Positions 43,802 through 56,800 are shown, numbered from the stretch's first letter. The stretch is 64,000 nt of DNA from Pyrrhosoma nymphula (GCA_963573305.1 OY754329.1:13855200-13919199), one strand, 5' to 3'. Numbers and translations are program-made. The notes: generated from the sequence alone by a model not told the origin.

Positions 43802-43861
43802 TTTAAAGTAAAAGTTACCAACTTTTCACATTCTCACACTTCCTCTAACTTTTACTTTAAA
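43802..43861. repeat. Perfect 16-bp inverted repeat
   Basis: TTTAAAGTAAAAGTTA (43802-43817) and its exact reverse complement (43846-43861) are separated by 28 nt. It lies just beyond the truncated end of the copia fragment. Confidence 0.75.
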
Positions 43862-43881
43862 AGAAACAAGAAACATATACT

Positions 43882-44417
43882 TTACTTATTTTGTTTTATT
43901 TTAAAGACCCATTTTTTACCTACAACATTTGTATTTTTAGGCCTTCGCACAATTTCAAACACATTATTTTCCATCATATTTTGCATTTCTTCCATCATTG
44001 CCCTTTTCCACTTCCCAGCAAATTTACACATCATAGCCACACTTACTGTCTTAAGATCACTTAGTTCACCATAATTTGCAATCATACAGCAAGGACCAGT
44101 ACATATAACTCTAGGTTTTGGTTGTCTTTCTGAACGTCTTAAGGGTTTTCTGTTTTCATTTTCTCCTCTAATTGCATCTTAATCCTTTAATCCTTCCCCT
44201 GAGCCAATATTTTCCTCCTCATCCATCTCATCCTCTAAAACCACATTTTCCTCAACTAGATCATTATCATAAAAAGACATTTACACTAATTCATCACTTT
44301 CTATGCTTTCATTTCCTTTAAACTTAAATTCCTTAAATGGAAAAAATGTCTCATCAAAAACTACGTCTCTACTTATTTCTATTTTACTTTCCTTCACATT
44401 CTCACAATTTGATATCG
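43882..44417 (-). pseudogene. Ty1/copia pol fragment (start of RT)
   Basis: On the minus strand the segment reads IEISRDVVFDETFFPF, an acidic linker with two stops, KPLRRSERQPKPRV, then WKRAMMEEMQNMMENNVFEIV and GKKWVFKIK. These are the integrase-to-RT linker and the first RT block of copia elements (usually W-x-x-A-M-x-x-E and K-W-V-F-K-x-K). It is cut at both ends. The right end abuts TTAA followed by CCC (44420-44426), a possible piggyBac-like boundary. Confidence 0.8.
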
Positions 44418-46445
44418 GTTTAACCCTTTGGCGCCAGCGTCTCACGTTGGAAGAAGCATCACCGCTCACGAATGCCACTTAACTTTCTTTGCACTCCAAT
44501 TACGGAGCTCTCAAGTGGCGAGAAATAACTCAGACGCATTCCTTCAACTTGGGACCGGACCCCCTTTCCTCGGCCACCAGGCAGAGGCGATTTTCACCCC
44601 TTTCCGCATAGGTAGCCCATTACGGCATTCAGTCACGGTAAACTATTGTTTATGCAATGAGTTCTGCTACATAAGTAGTTCCTTCATTATCAAGATACGT
44701 TCAGTCAGAAATGAATTCCTTTAGTTTTACAGTACCTTTACTGTTATTTTCAAAATTCTACCGTCAATTTTAGTTCTATAGCGTTAAAACTCCGAAATTA
44801 GTTCTGATTTTCGTTCACACCCAAAATATGCTCAAAATAATTGTAGAGCTTCGTCTAAAACTTGCAAGTGTAGAGATAAACATGAGAAAAATAGTTATAA
44901 TCCTCAACTTCCAGAGAGTTTAGAAACTTTTATTTTCGCTATTCTACCGCATCAACAAGCAACTGACCGCAGACACATACTGTGACAAGGGACAAGATTA
45001 ACTTCTTCTCTCAGGTCCGGCGTCCTGAGATGTGGTCATTTATGACACCTAGAATATTTTTTGTTTTCTTACGTCTTGCTTAGCCGCAAATTCATGTTCA
45101 ACGGTCGTTCGTTCCCTTACGTAGATAACATTACGTAATAATAAAATGTAAGTTGTTTTGGCAGCAGTAAGAAAAGATTTTTAAATCTTGGATATTTTTT
45201 TACTTAAATAATGATTTTATTATTATCATTATAAGTAAACAGTTACAAGTAGGTCATTGACCGGGTGGGAACATAAAAAGCAGCCGAGTAAAAAAGAAAA
45301 AATCTTTGATAGACTTCTACTTCATTAACCTATTTTTAAAAATAATTAATTTTTTGAGAAAGCCTCAAATAGTTTTGCTGGTAGGTCATTTCAGTCCCGT
45401 ATGGTCCTGTTCAAGAAGGAGAACTGTTTTACATTTGTCTTTTGTGCTCGGCACTTTATCTCGAACTGGTGATCATTTTCCCCCAAAAAGTTTGGCTTTA
45501 CTATGTCCTTCCCAAATTCATCCCATGCTTTTTCCTCACTCACTATGTTATGCATCCAACATAGATGAAGGCAGATTCCATGAAGTGGGAACTGAGGTAT
45601 CCTATGGGCAGAAGAATGAATAAATGGGCCGAATGCAGAGGAGTCATTATTCCGTCATTTAGTTCGTAACTTCCGCGATTTTAAACACCACCGTGGTACA
45701 GTGGTTAACGTAGGAGTCGTTTTTATCGAACGTTTTAAACGTCTCCAGTTAGTTCATAGTGGATGATGGAGGGAGTGCACAAAATGGGGTCTCGCTTACT
45801 GATGGAGACCCAAGGGTAAAGAGCACTCCGCCATTTCAGTCAGGAGGATATTTGATGGAGGATTTATGAATTCGGCAGAAAGGGGGAGTTTTGGAAACGA
45901 GAAGGGAGAGAAGACAAGGGCCCGCTTCCTGGCGGGAACATTTTTATGCCCCAGACACTCAAATGAGAAATTGGGAGGGGAAAATATGTCGCAGAGGCCT
46001 TTTATGGGGACGTGCCGATATTTCTTGGGTCCCCTTAATTCGCTCCACCTGCGGCATTGAAGTGACGTTTATGTGGAAAAGACTGGGCTTTGGCAGACCC
46101 ATTTCTAAAGGGCGAAAGGGCAGCGGTTGGATTGACGGTATGCGTGACCGTGGAAGACAAAGCTTTATTTTTTCACGTTTATTTTTCTAGATTACGGATA
46201 TACCTAGGCAGTAAGTTTATTTTATCGCCTCTAGTAGTCGCAGGGTTCATTCCATAGCGATATGATAAAAACTAAATCCTTATTTTAAACAGTGCCAAAT
46301 AATTGATATTAAAGCGTTATAAGATCAGAATTTGACGAAATATTTTGGAGAAATAGCAAATCTTCAAAATCAATCCATTCATTAAAGTAATCTACCGGTT
46401 AGAGGTAGGTTATGATGAAAGCCAGAGAATATCCAACGGTCCCTT
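44418..46445. other. Stretch without recognised genes
   Basis: It starts with TTAACCCTTTGGCGCC, resembling a piggyBac-like end, but no matching inverted end was found. A Pol III A-box-like word (TGGTACAGTGGTTAACG) near 45693 lacks a B box. Confidence 0.4.
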
Positions 46446-46738
46446 ACACGTGCGGTGCCCTATCTACCTCTAGTAGTTTCTCCCAGTTTACTCCGTCAAA
46501 CGCCTTTTCGAAATCCACAAAGCAAGCGGAAACATCCTGATTATACTCTGTTTCTATCTATAAGTGTCCTCATTACCGAAATCGCGTCTCTGGTGGCCCT
46601 TCCCTTCCTGAACCTAAATTGGTCATCACGTAAATAGTAGTTTGCTCTGCCCTCCAACCTTCTATTTATTATTCTGAGTCAAAATTTTGCCGCTTGCGAA
46701 ATTAAACTGATTGTTGTATAACTAAAGAAATCACCGGC
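46446..46738 (-). pseudogene. LINE reverse transcriptase fragment
   Basis: On the minus strand one frame reads INRRLEGRANYYLRDDQFRFRKGRATRDAI and the next CFVDFEKAFDGVNWEKLLE in pieces. These are RT blocks (Q-x-G-F-R-x-G-x-x-T and F-x-D-F-x-K-A-F-D) of jockey/RTE-like non-LTR elements. A frame change separates them and stops interrupt both sides. Confidence 0.8.
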
Positions 46739-47707
46739 TGAGATCCCGAGAGCACATTAAATAATCAACACTATTATATCACAGTCGGTAAAGAAGGATT
46801 GTAACTAATAGGTAGATATAAATTTGCGGACGCTTAGCAAATGCGAATTCTCTTAACCAATTGAGTAGTAGTAAGCATCAGGAGAAGTGAGACTACTAAA
46901 AATATTGCTTCGTCTAATAGTACTAGAGGCAGCTGGTTACTTCAATGGTTTTACTTAACAGCGTTCTAAAAAATAAACAAACTCTTTTCCCATTCCAGTC
47001 CGAGATTAACATAATGGAAGCATTCCTGCAAATACCTTAATTTTTACAGACCGTATCCATGCGACAATAATCTTTAATGTTCCTATTGGTTATATCGCAA
47101 TGAAAATTACTTGCTAAAAGATGTGGTTCAATTATGAATGAATTCGAAAAAATAAAGTTTCTACGCTCATAAGTGACCACGATCCAGACAACTTCACAGC
47201 ACGAAGAAATTGTTTCTGCGATCAGTCCTGGGTTACTACGTGAATGGGGGAGTGAGCTGTTCATGAATCGTTCATTTCGGGTGGCAAGACCTTGGCCGGG
47301 GAGAGAGGCCTTAATTCCTGAAGAAGAGGAATCTGAAGAGGTTGCTGATTCCTCTGGTGAGGTCAATGGATAAAAATCAGTGGTCATGGATGGTTAATCG
47401 TGACTGTCGGGAGTTGAACAACGCTCGCTCCAGACACCCTAATACGCAATGGGGTGAAATGAAAGAGCTCCCGGAATTTCATCCCTTGTTTGACCTGAGT
47501 TTTGCGATGGGAAGAAGCACCCCCATCCGCCGATTGATCCAAGCTGTCTGCCTTGGCGGTCTGCTAAATCCTCGTTGTGATACCCTGCATGAATTCCTCT
47601 TCCCTCAGCATAGGACTATCCCGTAATATTGGCATCCTAGACTTCAAAAGAAAATAGTAGTTGATTGTATTGGATATAAATAGATCTTCAGAGCGAAATT
47701 TCATACA
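46739..47707. other. Stretch without recognised genes
   Basis: ORFs of 66-116 residues overlap between 47037 and 47626 on both strands. None has a recognised domain. Confidence 0.4.
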
Positions 47708-47795
47708 GGAAAAATATATTCACCTTGGCCGGGATTAATTGCCGGATCTCACGATTTCGCGCAAAATGCTTTAACAAAATGAGCTACCGAGGCGT
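47708..47795 (-). repeat. Degenerate tRNA-derived sequence
   Basis: On the minus strand it begins GCCTCGGTAGCTCA, like a tRNA A-box region, and ends with a T-arm-like GATCCGGCAATTAATCCCGGCC where the B box has lost TTCGA. The right-hand part resembles the T-arm blocks at 215 and 36000. It is probably an old SINE copy. Confidence 0.45.
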
Positions 47796-47973
47796 CTTTC
47801 TCCCTTGTGGATTCTTGAGGGCTTTATCGGAACAAGGTGTTCAGACAAAAATAGATCTTCAGTAAAACTGTAATCGGCATTACTTCTCTTCATTCAGAGC
47901 CCAGTTTAGATAAGTAGAGTTCAATGGGAGAAAGGGTTGGGAAGCCTCAAGTCCAAACGAAGCACACCGAGAT

Positions 47974-48129
47974 ATGAGGGGGTATAAATGTGACGACTGT
48001 GGTACGTGCTATATTGGTCAAACAGGCCGAAGGTTCAAAGACAGTATAAAAGAACACAGAAGGAGTTTTGCCAAATTGGACGAAAAATCTTGCTTTGCAA
48101 GGCACTCGACTTATTTTAATCATTATTAG
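47974..48129 (+). pseudogene. Short PLE GIY-YIG endonuclease fragment
   Basis: The 51-residue frame reads GYKCDDCGTCYIGQTGRRFKDSIKEH in pieces, with the CxxC-CYIGQTGR core and R-x-x-x-x-x-x-E-H helix of PLE endonucleases. It stops at 48127-48129. The region before GYK is unrelated, so only the catalytic core start is left. A pyrimidine-rich tract and a motif-like GCC-GAAACCTGCGTC at about 48470-48490 follow. Confidence 0.75.
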
Positions 48130-48544
48130 TAATTTTGGCTTTGCTGTTTTACACTGTATTGACTATAGGCCTAAGCTGGATTTCATCGAGCAATATGGAA
48201 TTTTCTCACGGCCCGGATAACCTATGCAATGATGTTTTTACCACTCGCTCTCTTTTAAATGTAATCCTCCCGTCTGTCCGGCGACCATCCTGACCTTCAC
48301 CACCAACCGCTTTTTCTTTGTTTTTCCTTCTCCATTTAACCTCCCTTCTCCCATCATATTTGCAGAAAATCCAACCCCCTCTCCCTCCCTCTCTTCTACC
48401 GCTGGGCATATACTTCAAGAAAAGATATATGCTTCAAGGTATAGTGGTTGAAAATGGATTGTGTCTGTGCCGAAACCTGCGTCGGTCTGTCTTAATTAGT
48501 GACATTAAAGTGTGGAAGTTACTATTGTGTCTTTATCGTCATGG
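48130..48544. other. PLE 3' region, pyrimidine-rich
   Basis: About 48290-48405 is C/T-rich as after the 37.7-kb endonuclease. TTGAAAATGG near 48450 and CCGAAACCTGCGTCGG at 48469-48484 have the layout of the hammerhead-like motif with weak stem II. Confidence 0.4.
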
Positions 48545-48970
48545 ATGAGGGGGGTTGGTGAAGGAAGAAGAAGGGAGGGTGGTCAGAGCGATTTAAGACT
48601 CTCAAGGTGAGGGTTGTGAGGTGTAAAGTGGTGACGTCAGGGAGGGAAGGGATGTGAGAGCGTTTGCAGTGAGTAATGGGATTTGGCGAGAAGGCAAAGA
48701 AGCCGCCGAGGAAAACATCGAGGTAGGGTGAGTGAGTGGGATAGAGGTGGAAACAGTTTGAGTAAAGGGGATGGAAGGGGTGAGTAGGGGCACGTGAGAG
48801 CAAGCGGGCTCATCAGAGGGAAGTAAGTTCGACGGGGAGGGAGTTTTGGAGGTGGGGGGAGAGGAAGAAAGGAGGAGAGGGAGAAAGGAGGAGAGGAAGA
48901 AAGGAGAAGAGGGGATGGAGTCACTGCCAAGGGCGAAGACTTCAAAAGGGCAGGCGGGGGGAACACAAAA
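48545..48970 (+). repeat. Purine-rich tract with short tandem repeat
   Basis: The plus strand is dominated by G and A across about 420 nt. At 48861-48908 a 16-bp unit (GAGGAAGAAAGGAGGA) occurs three times with few changes. ORFs on the minus strand here are proline/serine low complexity and not genes. Confidence 0.65.
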
Positions 48971-51900
48971 GTAACAGGGATATAGGTAACCTCTTGCGGG
49001 AACGATGTGTGTGCCGAACTTGAGAGGGATTTTGGATCACCAAGAGAACATTAAGGAAACAGCCGCGAGATAATCGTCTCCCTGGTTACCAGGAGAGAGA
49101 TTGACGAATTATGTGTGGATCTTCATCAAGGCAGAAAACATATTTTGATTTTGAACCACAATGGGATCGCCGAATAACTTTTTTAAATTTCCAATCCTAA
49201 TGGCTTAAATATTTGCGGTGAACAAATGAGTACCCATCCCCAACTTATTGTACCGTAGCGGAACTTGGGAATACCAGGATACGTCTAGACTAAGTTTAGA
49301 CTCAATACAGTAGGTATGGGGTATCTGAAAAATGCTTGTGATAATTGCAAGGGAGATCGGGTCAGGGATAGGTAGGCCATGAAGGAATGTGGAATGAGTG
49401 CTCCGTGGCTGGATATAAATGTAGGTACGCATAACTCTTTTGTTCTGCCATGTTAAGAGAATTGGCAAGAGACAAATACCGAAATAGATTTATAATGGAG
49501 GAATATATGGAGTCACAAGAACAAGAAAGCACGTATAAATAAATGCAAGTATCACAAAGATTAATATAAATAATGTGTGTACAGGAATAGGAAAGCACGG
49601 AAGAAATTATTGAAACAAAGCTAGTTTACTAGGACTAAAACATCAAACTATTAATGATGATCTTTTTGTGTCTATCCCGAACGGGAACGGCGTGGCGTGA
49701 TGAGTATGGGGATGTATGCATGATAGATTTAAAAAAATGACACATTTTTCCGTTCTCTAATTCGCCACCTAATTTCATGCTTTTGAAAATGAAGTGGAAT
49801 TGAAAAGTTAGGGAATCACCACACCTCAATTAATTCATCCATTCAAATTTAATTTTTGATGCATTACGTTTGCTTTAACTCATTTTTTATTTTCCCTTAA
49901 CCCGTTGTGTTTCATACATACGTCAACATTAGCCCGACAATCTTCGTTTCGAATACACCGGCATGGTAATGTACTTATGTAGGTCAAAACGAAATATTGA
50001 AATAAGCTTTAGCAGGTTTGGCATTCCTAGAAATTCATGATTAAATTGAGCTCACTTTTGCAAACAACATTCACGTGCTATCTTACACTATGCACATGTT
50101 ATGCAATTTAAATAGTTTTAATTTACATTTTTGGCTTTAATCAAAATTTACAGTATAGCTCCTACCACGAAACAGTGGCTTATAAAATAGAGTGAACTAA
50201 CAGGAAAGGACCAAATTACAATACACATTTTTAGATACTGGGAATTGAAATTCATATTGAAGAGAATTAGATTTAAATAATAGCATAGAGAGAAATATTT
50301 AGCTACGCACCAGTTTTCAGGCAATCAAAATGGAAATTTGTAGAGAAATTTCAAATAAATTTGATTAAGGCCCAGATCCTTATTTCACACCAATATGAAC
50401 TCTATGTTGATCGCGAGTAAAATCTGTGATTGCCAAAATAGGTACTATTTTTTAATGTTTTCCATACCTTCAATATGTAGTCTACGTAATTTGGCAAGAG
50501 TGGTGAATAATTAAACATTTAATATTATTACTAGTCTAAAATTCTCATTGACCCGTTGTATTGTTCCCATTGGACTAATATCATGTTGGTGATTGGGATT
50601 CGAGCTACAAACCAACTGCATTGAAGAGATTTATTATATTAGAATTTACAGAATCATAAGAAATACTAGATATTAAATATAAACTTTCCTTTTTTAAGGA
50701 AATTAATTTTGGAAAAAACATGTGGTTCTCACAATGGAAACTCTCAGATGTGAGCGTAAAAACCAATGACTATAATCATAACTTATGACATTTTTTTAAT
50801 TCCAGCATTGCTTAAGCTCAGTATACTCATCGTCTTCTCTCCTCTTCTCATATATCTCAGCGTGACGTGTATTATATGACGTCATTTCGATGGGCGATCG
50901 AATATAAACAAGAATGACCATGGTAACACTCGAAGACAAAGCGACGAAATATGAAGTTTAAATGAGACCACGCGAGACAAATGTATCTTCAAAAGCTCTC
51001 ATTCAACTCAATAGCTCTTCCAAATGGATCAAAGATTATTTCTTGCAAAATGTATAAGAAGGGATTGATGTCAAGCGTGACAACATGTAAATTGAGTTTT
51101 ATTTCAGGGATCGAGGAGTAGATCTTCAAAAAAACATTTTTCCTTGAAGTTTTCGTTCATAGCCAGATGCTTTCGCTAAATATGGATTCGGGAATCAAGG
51201 CGGCTGTTACGTTTCAATGAGTAGAAATAAAAAACAATGGCCACATACACAGATTTCTTAATCCAAAGTCAGAGCATAACCCTTACAAACTATCTAACAA
51301 CCTTACAGCCGAATGTCTCACTTCTTAACTCACCACATTACTTCTTCTCCACACTAAGTTGCATTTCATATCAGCTCATACACTCAATCTTCTCTCGTCC
51401 GAGTGTCTAGGGTGATGTTTTCTTAATTTATATTGACATTACTCTCCACGCACTCTCACGAGTTATCAATACCACATCGCAACTATAATCTCAAACAACG
51501 CTGTTAAAAACTGAATTTTCGGACAACTATGAAACGATAACATTATCCTCGATACTTTTTATTGCGATTGAGATAAAGCCAAATGAATGCCTTTTCCACT
51601 TTTTTATTAACTTGTTTTCATTTCTTTTGGACCAACACTCATTTCTTAGCAGCACTTACTTAACATTACTAATTTACACTCATATTCTAGAGCCGCACTT
51701 GGGAATTTTGTCTAAAACGGTTTTTCATTCACAAAATTCCGTAAAAATCTCCATAAAAAACGGTAGGCTGCAAGAAGTTACGGTTGGGTGCCAAATATTA
51801 TAAGACAATCATGTAAGGTAACTGAAAGGTTATGAAATTGATCTGATAACTACAGAAGAGTATACAATAATCCTACATTAAGCTTATTTGATGCATAGTT

Positions 51901-52083
51901 TTAACTTCCATCCAGGTTTTAAACTAATTCATACGCGATTACCCAATATCGATTTCCTTTCAGCGTTTCAGGTTTACCTGGAAAGTTATTTCATAGCTAA
52001 AGAGAAAATAATTGTTATTTTGACGCAAAGTTACAAATAAGTCATCTTTTCTAGTATACAACTATCCATTTTCAAAACAAAAT
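48971..52083. other. Stretch without recognised genes
   Basis: AT-rich, with short ORFs only. TGGGATTCGAGC near 50597 resembles a T arm but no tRNA fold was found. Confidence 0.45.
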
Positions 52084-52366
52084 ATGAATATCGAATGGAT
52101 AGAGAGAATCGCCAATGATGAAGTCGTACAAAGAGTTTTGGAGAAAGAATGTTTCATGAAAACCTTCGAAGTAGAAGATAAAAACTCATTGGGCACATTT
52201 TGTAATACAACCGACTCTTAGAAATAATTTTTGAAGGGGAAATTAAAAGGAAGAAATACCTTGAGGGACCAAGGATGGATTACAAAAAACTAATTATGGA
52301 ATTAGCTCAAATTAAGACTTGTGAAGCAAGAAAACTGTTAGCTGAGAGGAGAGTGGGAGGATGATT
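52084..52366 (+). pseudogene. LINE ORF2 C-terminal fragment
   Basis: The segment reads MNIEWIERIANDEVVQRVLEKE, then after a frame change KLIGHIL-YNRLLEIIFEGEI and EGPRMDYKKLIMEL. It parallels the fragment at 15955-16331 (ENIGWKDKIT, WIGHILRNN, IIEGK). It is a 5'-truncated, frame-broken copy of the same class of non-LTR element. Confidence 0.75.
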
Positions 52367-52464
52367 TCTTTAACTGCCAACACAAAATATGTAATTTTGT
52401 TGAGTTGGTTCTTGGACACTTTTTAAATTAATGTACCTATGCGTATTTTATATTATTTTGTTAT

Positions 52465-52516
52465 AGCCCTGATGAAGAGCGAATGATGATGCTTATGCTG
52501 ATGAGCGAAACGTTGG
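52465..52516 (+). ncRNA. Hammerhead-like motif, variant with long stem II region
   Basis: GCC, canonical CTGATGA, a 31-nt insert containing a 6-bp stem (GCTTAT/ATGAGC) adjacent to GAAA, then ACGTTGG. Stem I would be CC/GG. The inner stem is preceded by ATGATGAT, an alternative core-like word. Which pairing is used is unclear. Confidence 0.4.
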
Positions 52517-53389
52517 TATAAGGAAGTGGAGATAAAAAAACATTGACCAACTCTCAATAAAAAACGCATACATTAAAATTTGTAATGGATACTGCTGAGC
52601 ATTTACCTCAGCTTTTTAAACTTTCAGTCACCCCCATTTCTGGAATTAACGTTTACTGCCTTTATCAAATGGGAAATGCATCGTCTGCCATAGTGACATT
52701 AAAACTCAATTTATAAAACACATGAGTGAGGCACGATCAGTAATATCACATAAAAAAATCACCCAGTCAAAGGATATAAAGGCAGTACATTCTATGTTTA
52801 TGCAACTCAATGAGGCCAAACATCTCGGGGAATCCAATAACATATTTCAGGAAAATATTACAGTTATTAGTATTTACTTCCGAGACGTTAACTTGGCTGC
52901 GATGATTTTTCTTTGTGCGATCCAAAAATAAAAATAATTGACCGACCAGTCATGAAAGGGGGCAAATTGTGAGACCTGCTGTGTATAAACAACTCTGATT
53001 TGCACGCTCTTTTTGATGACGTAAAGATGCATGACCTACATGAGGGTTTATGGTCCCTAATGTGAGATATACCCGTTTTTGAAGAAGTAGCAGGTTATTT
53101 GAATGTGAAGGCAGTCGAAAGGTTTATTTGCCAGTTCCATTTGAGACTCACTGATGGCGAGAGAAAACCTGGAGACTGGAGTGTGGAAATTATCTTCCAG
53201 CACGTGAGATGTTCGTGGATGGGGTTCAGTGAGCGAAATCGACTGAAAATATTTTATGAGCGTAATTATATGCGGCATAAAGGGAAAGGTTGAGGTGGGA
53301 GTGGAAGGATTTGTTCAGTAAGCGATGGCATTGGGAGTGAATAAGGCTGATTCTTTCCTCTCTCCACATAAAGGCACGATATATCAAAT
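52517..53389. other. Stretch without recognised genes
   Basis: An ORF at 53099-53293 has no recognised domain. Confidence 0.4.
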
Positions 53390-53870
53390 AATGAGAATAA
53401 AATTAGGGAACTAGACTGCAAAACGGACAGATTTAGAATATCATTTTTCCCACGAACTATAAGGGACCATAACAGCGGGCAATAAGACTTTTATCTAGGT
53501 TTGTCGATAGGTAGTTAGCTCTTAGTAGTTAGTAGTACTCCCTAATACTTGAATCCTTATCTGTTACCTAGTACTAACAGCACACCGTGCATGTTTTCTA
53601 CATAAGTCTTGAGTCTCTGTCCATTTGTGTAGTTGCAAAATACATATATATTTACGGTCCCTCTCCATTGTGATAATATCTGTAGTGTAATAGTGCATGT
53701 TTGTGAGGCTTTGTCTCGTGACATGCATTAGCAATTTATGCTTATGCATAATTAGTCGTAGTTACACTAACTTTAGGGTATAGTGTAATGCATGTTGGTG
53801 AATACTCACCCCCTGCCACACACCCCTTAGGTGGCTTGCAGGGTATTTTGTAGATGTAGATGTTGAATTT
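53390..53870 (+). mobile_element. LINE C-terminus and 3' UTR
   Basis: A frame ending at TAA 53483-53485 reads NKIRELDCKTDRFRISFFPRTIRD, the same coding end as the minus-strand copy at 13194-13385. It is followed by a 3' UTR (53655-53864) nearly identical in layout to 32538-32743 and a terminal TAGATGTAGATG. It is 5' truncated. Confidence 0.8.
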
Positions 53871-56800
53871 GTCCGATTTTCAGACTGCATTTCAGGAATT
53901 GTGCTACCCACCCAGCTTCATTAGATTTCTGTGACACCAGTAACTTGATTTACAACTGGAAAAATAAAGCTTAAGAGTGATAGACTCCTTTGCTGTACCC
54001 AAGGGAAACGTTAAATACCGCCACCATTTATAACATGGATACAACATTAATAAATATAATTCTCACATAAGTTATACTTAACTGAATTTGATTGAGTGAC
54101 TGCGTACAAAGTTTTATGATCACTGGGCATCAATCCTGATACAGAAAACCTACAACTCCACCAATTTCTACTCTTGATGCGTTTAGCATAGTTTATTCAC
54201 AAACTCCTATGCAAATAAAAATTATCGAATTTTATTCAAAACATTTATGAGCAATATCCATCACGTCCAAAAGAAATATTCCGGAACACAAGGAAACACA
54301 CAATTGGAAGCTAAAACGGAGGGCTTATTAAGATGTTGCAGTGAATCCCTGGTAAAAATCTAACGCTTGCCCTAGCGTAGAGGCAGCGTCAACGGGGAGT
54401 TCTATACTCTTGGAGGAGCTTCCTTCACGCCCCGATTACTCTCCGAGATTTTTGACTCCAAACACATTTCCCGAACTCTTCCGCAAGAGCTAACGGAGAG
54501 TGCCCCATGGCTTCTTAGACGCTTCGTTTTTCGTCTCCCCGTCAACACTCCTAGAACGCTTCCGGGGAAGGAAACGAAGAGTTGTCTGATGGTTTTGTTT
54601 ACTCTCCGATTTCACTGCTACTACTACGAAAAACTTGTAATTTTTGCTCTAAGAATAGTCTTGTGTAAATAAAAGCTGGTTGTTCAAACGTCCCAATAAT
54701 ATGCAATATTTTTAGTTAATATCATGATGTACCTTCGTTGACGGAAAACTTAAACTTAAATAACATACCTACGGTAATGATCGCTTCATAATATTAGATA
54801 CGAATTGAATATTAACATACGGTATAACTAATTAATTGGTAGCTAGCCAGTTGGTAAATTTCCCCTCGGAAATGCGTTATTATGTCTACATCGTTTTAAA
54901 AACGTGCATGATGTACCTACTGCGTAAACTTCTGAAAGAAGTTTACAACATTGTCCCAGGCACACCATATTGCGACCTAACGACTCTAAACCTACCAAAC
55001 CTTTTCTGTGTATGTTCTATGCATTCAATAAAGTTAGTAATGGAAGCGATGTCTACGTCTTTCGTCCCCACTGTGGATGAACCTATTTGAGTTCGCCTCA
55101 TCGCGTGAGAGCCAATCGCTCGCTCTGCTCCCCGTAATCGCCTCGAGGGTCACTGGAGCAGAAGCAGCAAAGCCAGGACGGTTCCACTCCATCTCACCCT
55201 CTCTTGAGCCTTTGAACACCGCTAACACCCACTCAACAACCCATGGCAACCTCCCTCATGCATAGATACGCGTCGCGATGGGGCTTTAGGGAGGATAGCG
55301 ATGTTCCTCACCCCTCCAATCCCTATCACAAACTCCGTAATAAGCTGAGACGGCAAGTTGGAAACTGCGGATGACACTCTTCCCCTAATCCTCTGGACGG
55401 CCTAAACCCTTATAGGTTAAGCGAGAAAAAAGAAAATGCCAGAAAAATATACTTTTTTTCGAAACGCGAGTTTCAAATTAAGAGAAAGAGCTATTGGCAA
55501 ATCAACCGGCCGATAGAGAGCAGCACAGAAAAGTGTCATGGCGGATATAGAGGGGATCGAGGGGATTGATGTCAGTACGACATACGAACGTAGTCGCCTT
55601 GAATTACTCTTAGTCCAGTCAATGAAGGAGTTGTAGAGGACATGGAAGAGGACAGAGACCAAACTTAAGGGATTTGTTTAGATTTCATTGTTGGTAAACG
55701 TGGTATACATACTAAAAGCCCCCGGACCAAGGAGGTGTGCGGGAAGGAGGGGGAGGCGCAAAATGTCACTTTTTTGTTTTTTTGCTCATATCTTGAAAAC
55801 GGTGCGTGGTAGCGAAAATATTACTAGATTAAAAATTAAAGCAATTTAAATATACTACAAAATATCTTCCCACACATTTATTTCTTTTCCTCATAGTTAT
55901 CGAGATATATGCTAGCGAAAATTGTAAATATTTGAAAAACGCTCAATTTCCTCCCGTTTTTTTAAAAACATTTCCTTCTAGCGGCTCAGCCTTTACTTTT
56001 ACAGCAAAATCTTCGGGAACATAGTTGTACAGAATTACATTTTCTTTAAAATGAGACATAATGTTATATGTTATCTTCAACTGGTCAATAGGTACAATAA
56101 TTTTAAATGTAAGGGAAAATTCCGGACTCTGGTAAGAAAACCGCACATCGCACTTTCTCGTTTTCTAGGGTTGTATATTGTTAATATACCTAGGCTAGGC
56201 TTGTACGGTGATCATTTTACTGCTCATAGTAATATGTGGAACACCATTTAATAGTTTACCTTCAACTGGTCAAAAGTTACAGCAATTGGAAATTTCTGGG
56301 AAAATACCGCACATCACTCTAACCCGTTCATCTATGTTTATATCTTATTTTTAAACCTATCGTGAGCGTCGGAAGAAGAAATTACAGAGGGGTACATTCA
56401 TTGGCGGATCGTGGCAAACAAAAAGGGTGTTTCACAAGTGTTAGTCCGCTTCGAACAATACCACTACTCATAGAGTGGAAAGTATTCAATGGTACTTACA
56501 TTAATATCTGCATTGTCAAAAACAAATTAATTGAATGATCGTGTTTTCAAGGCTGGTTGAGCATGGATCATAAATTTCTAAATCTTGGACTTCGTAGTAA
56601 GATGAAAAAAATCCCAAACTTGCGAGAATGTTAATTAAGTTTTTGATGCAAATCTTCTGTGAAGTAGTCCGGAGAGGCTACTCAATATTGAGTACAGGAA
56701 CGTCCGCGGCTGAAGCACAGAGGTAATGGCTGGTGCAATCGTGGTACATTTCTTTGTGTGATACAGGTGGGTATGTGTTAGTATCGAACAATTAACTCTA

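Noticed and set aside
47037..47626. Overlapping ORFs of 66-116 residues on both strands as a host gene
   Set aside because: No recognised domain, no convincing splice sites, and comparable frames open on both strands.
48522..48966. Minus-strand ORFs up to 109 residues
   Set aside because: They are translations of a purine-rich tract on the opposite strand and consist of proline/serine/leucine runs.
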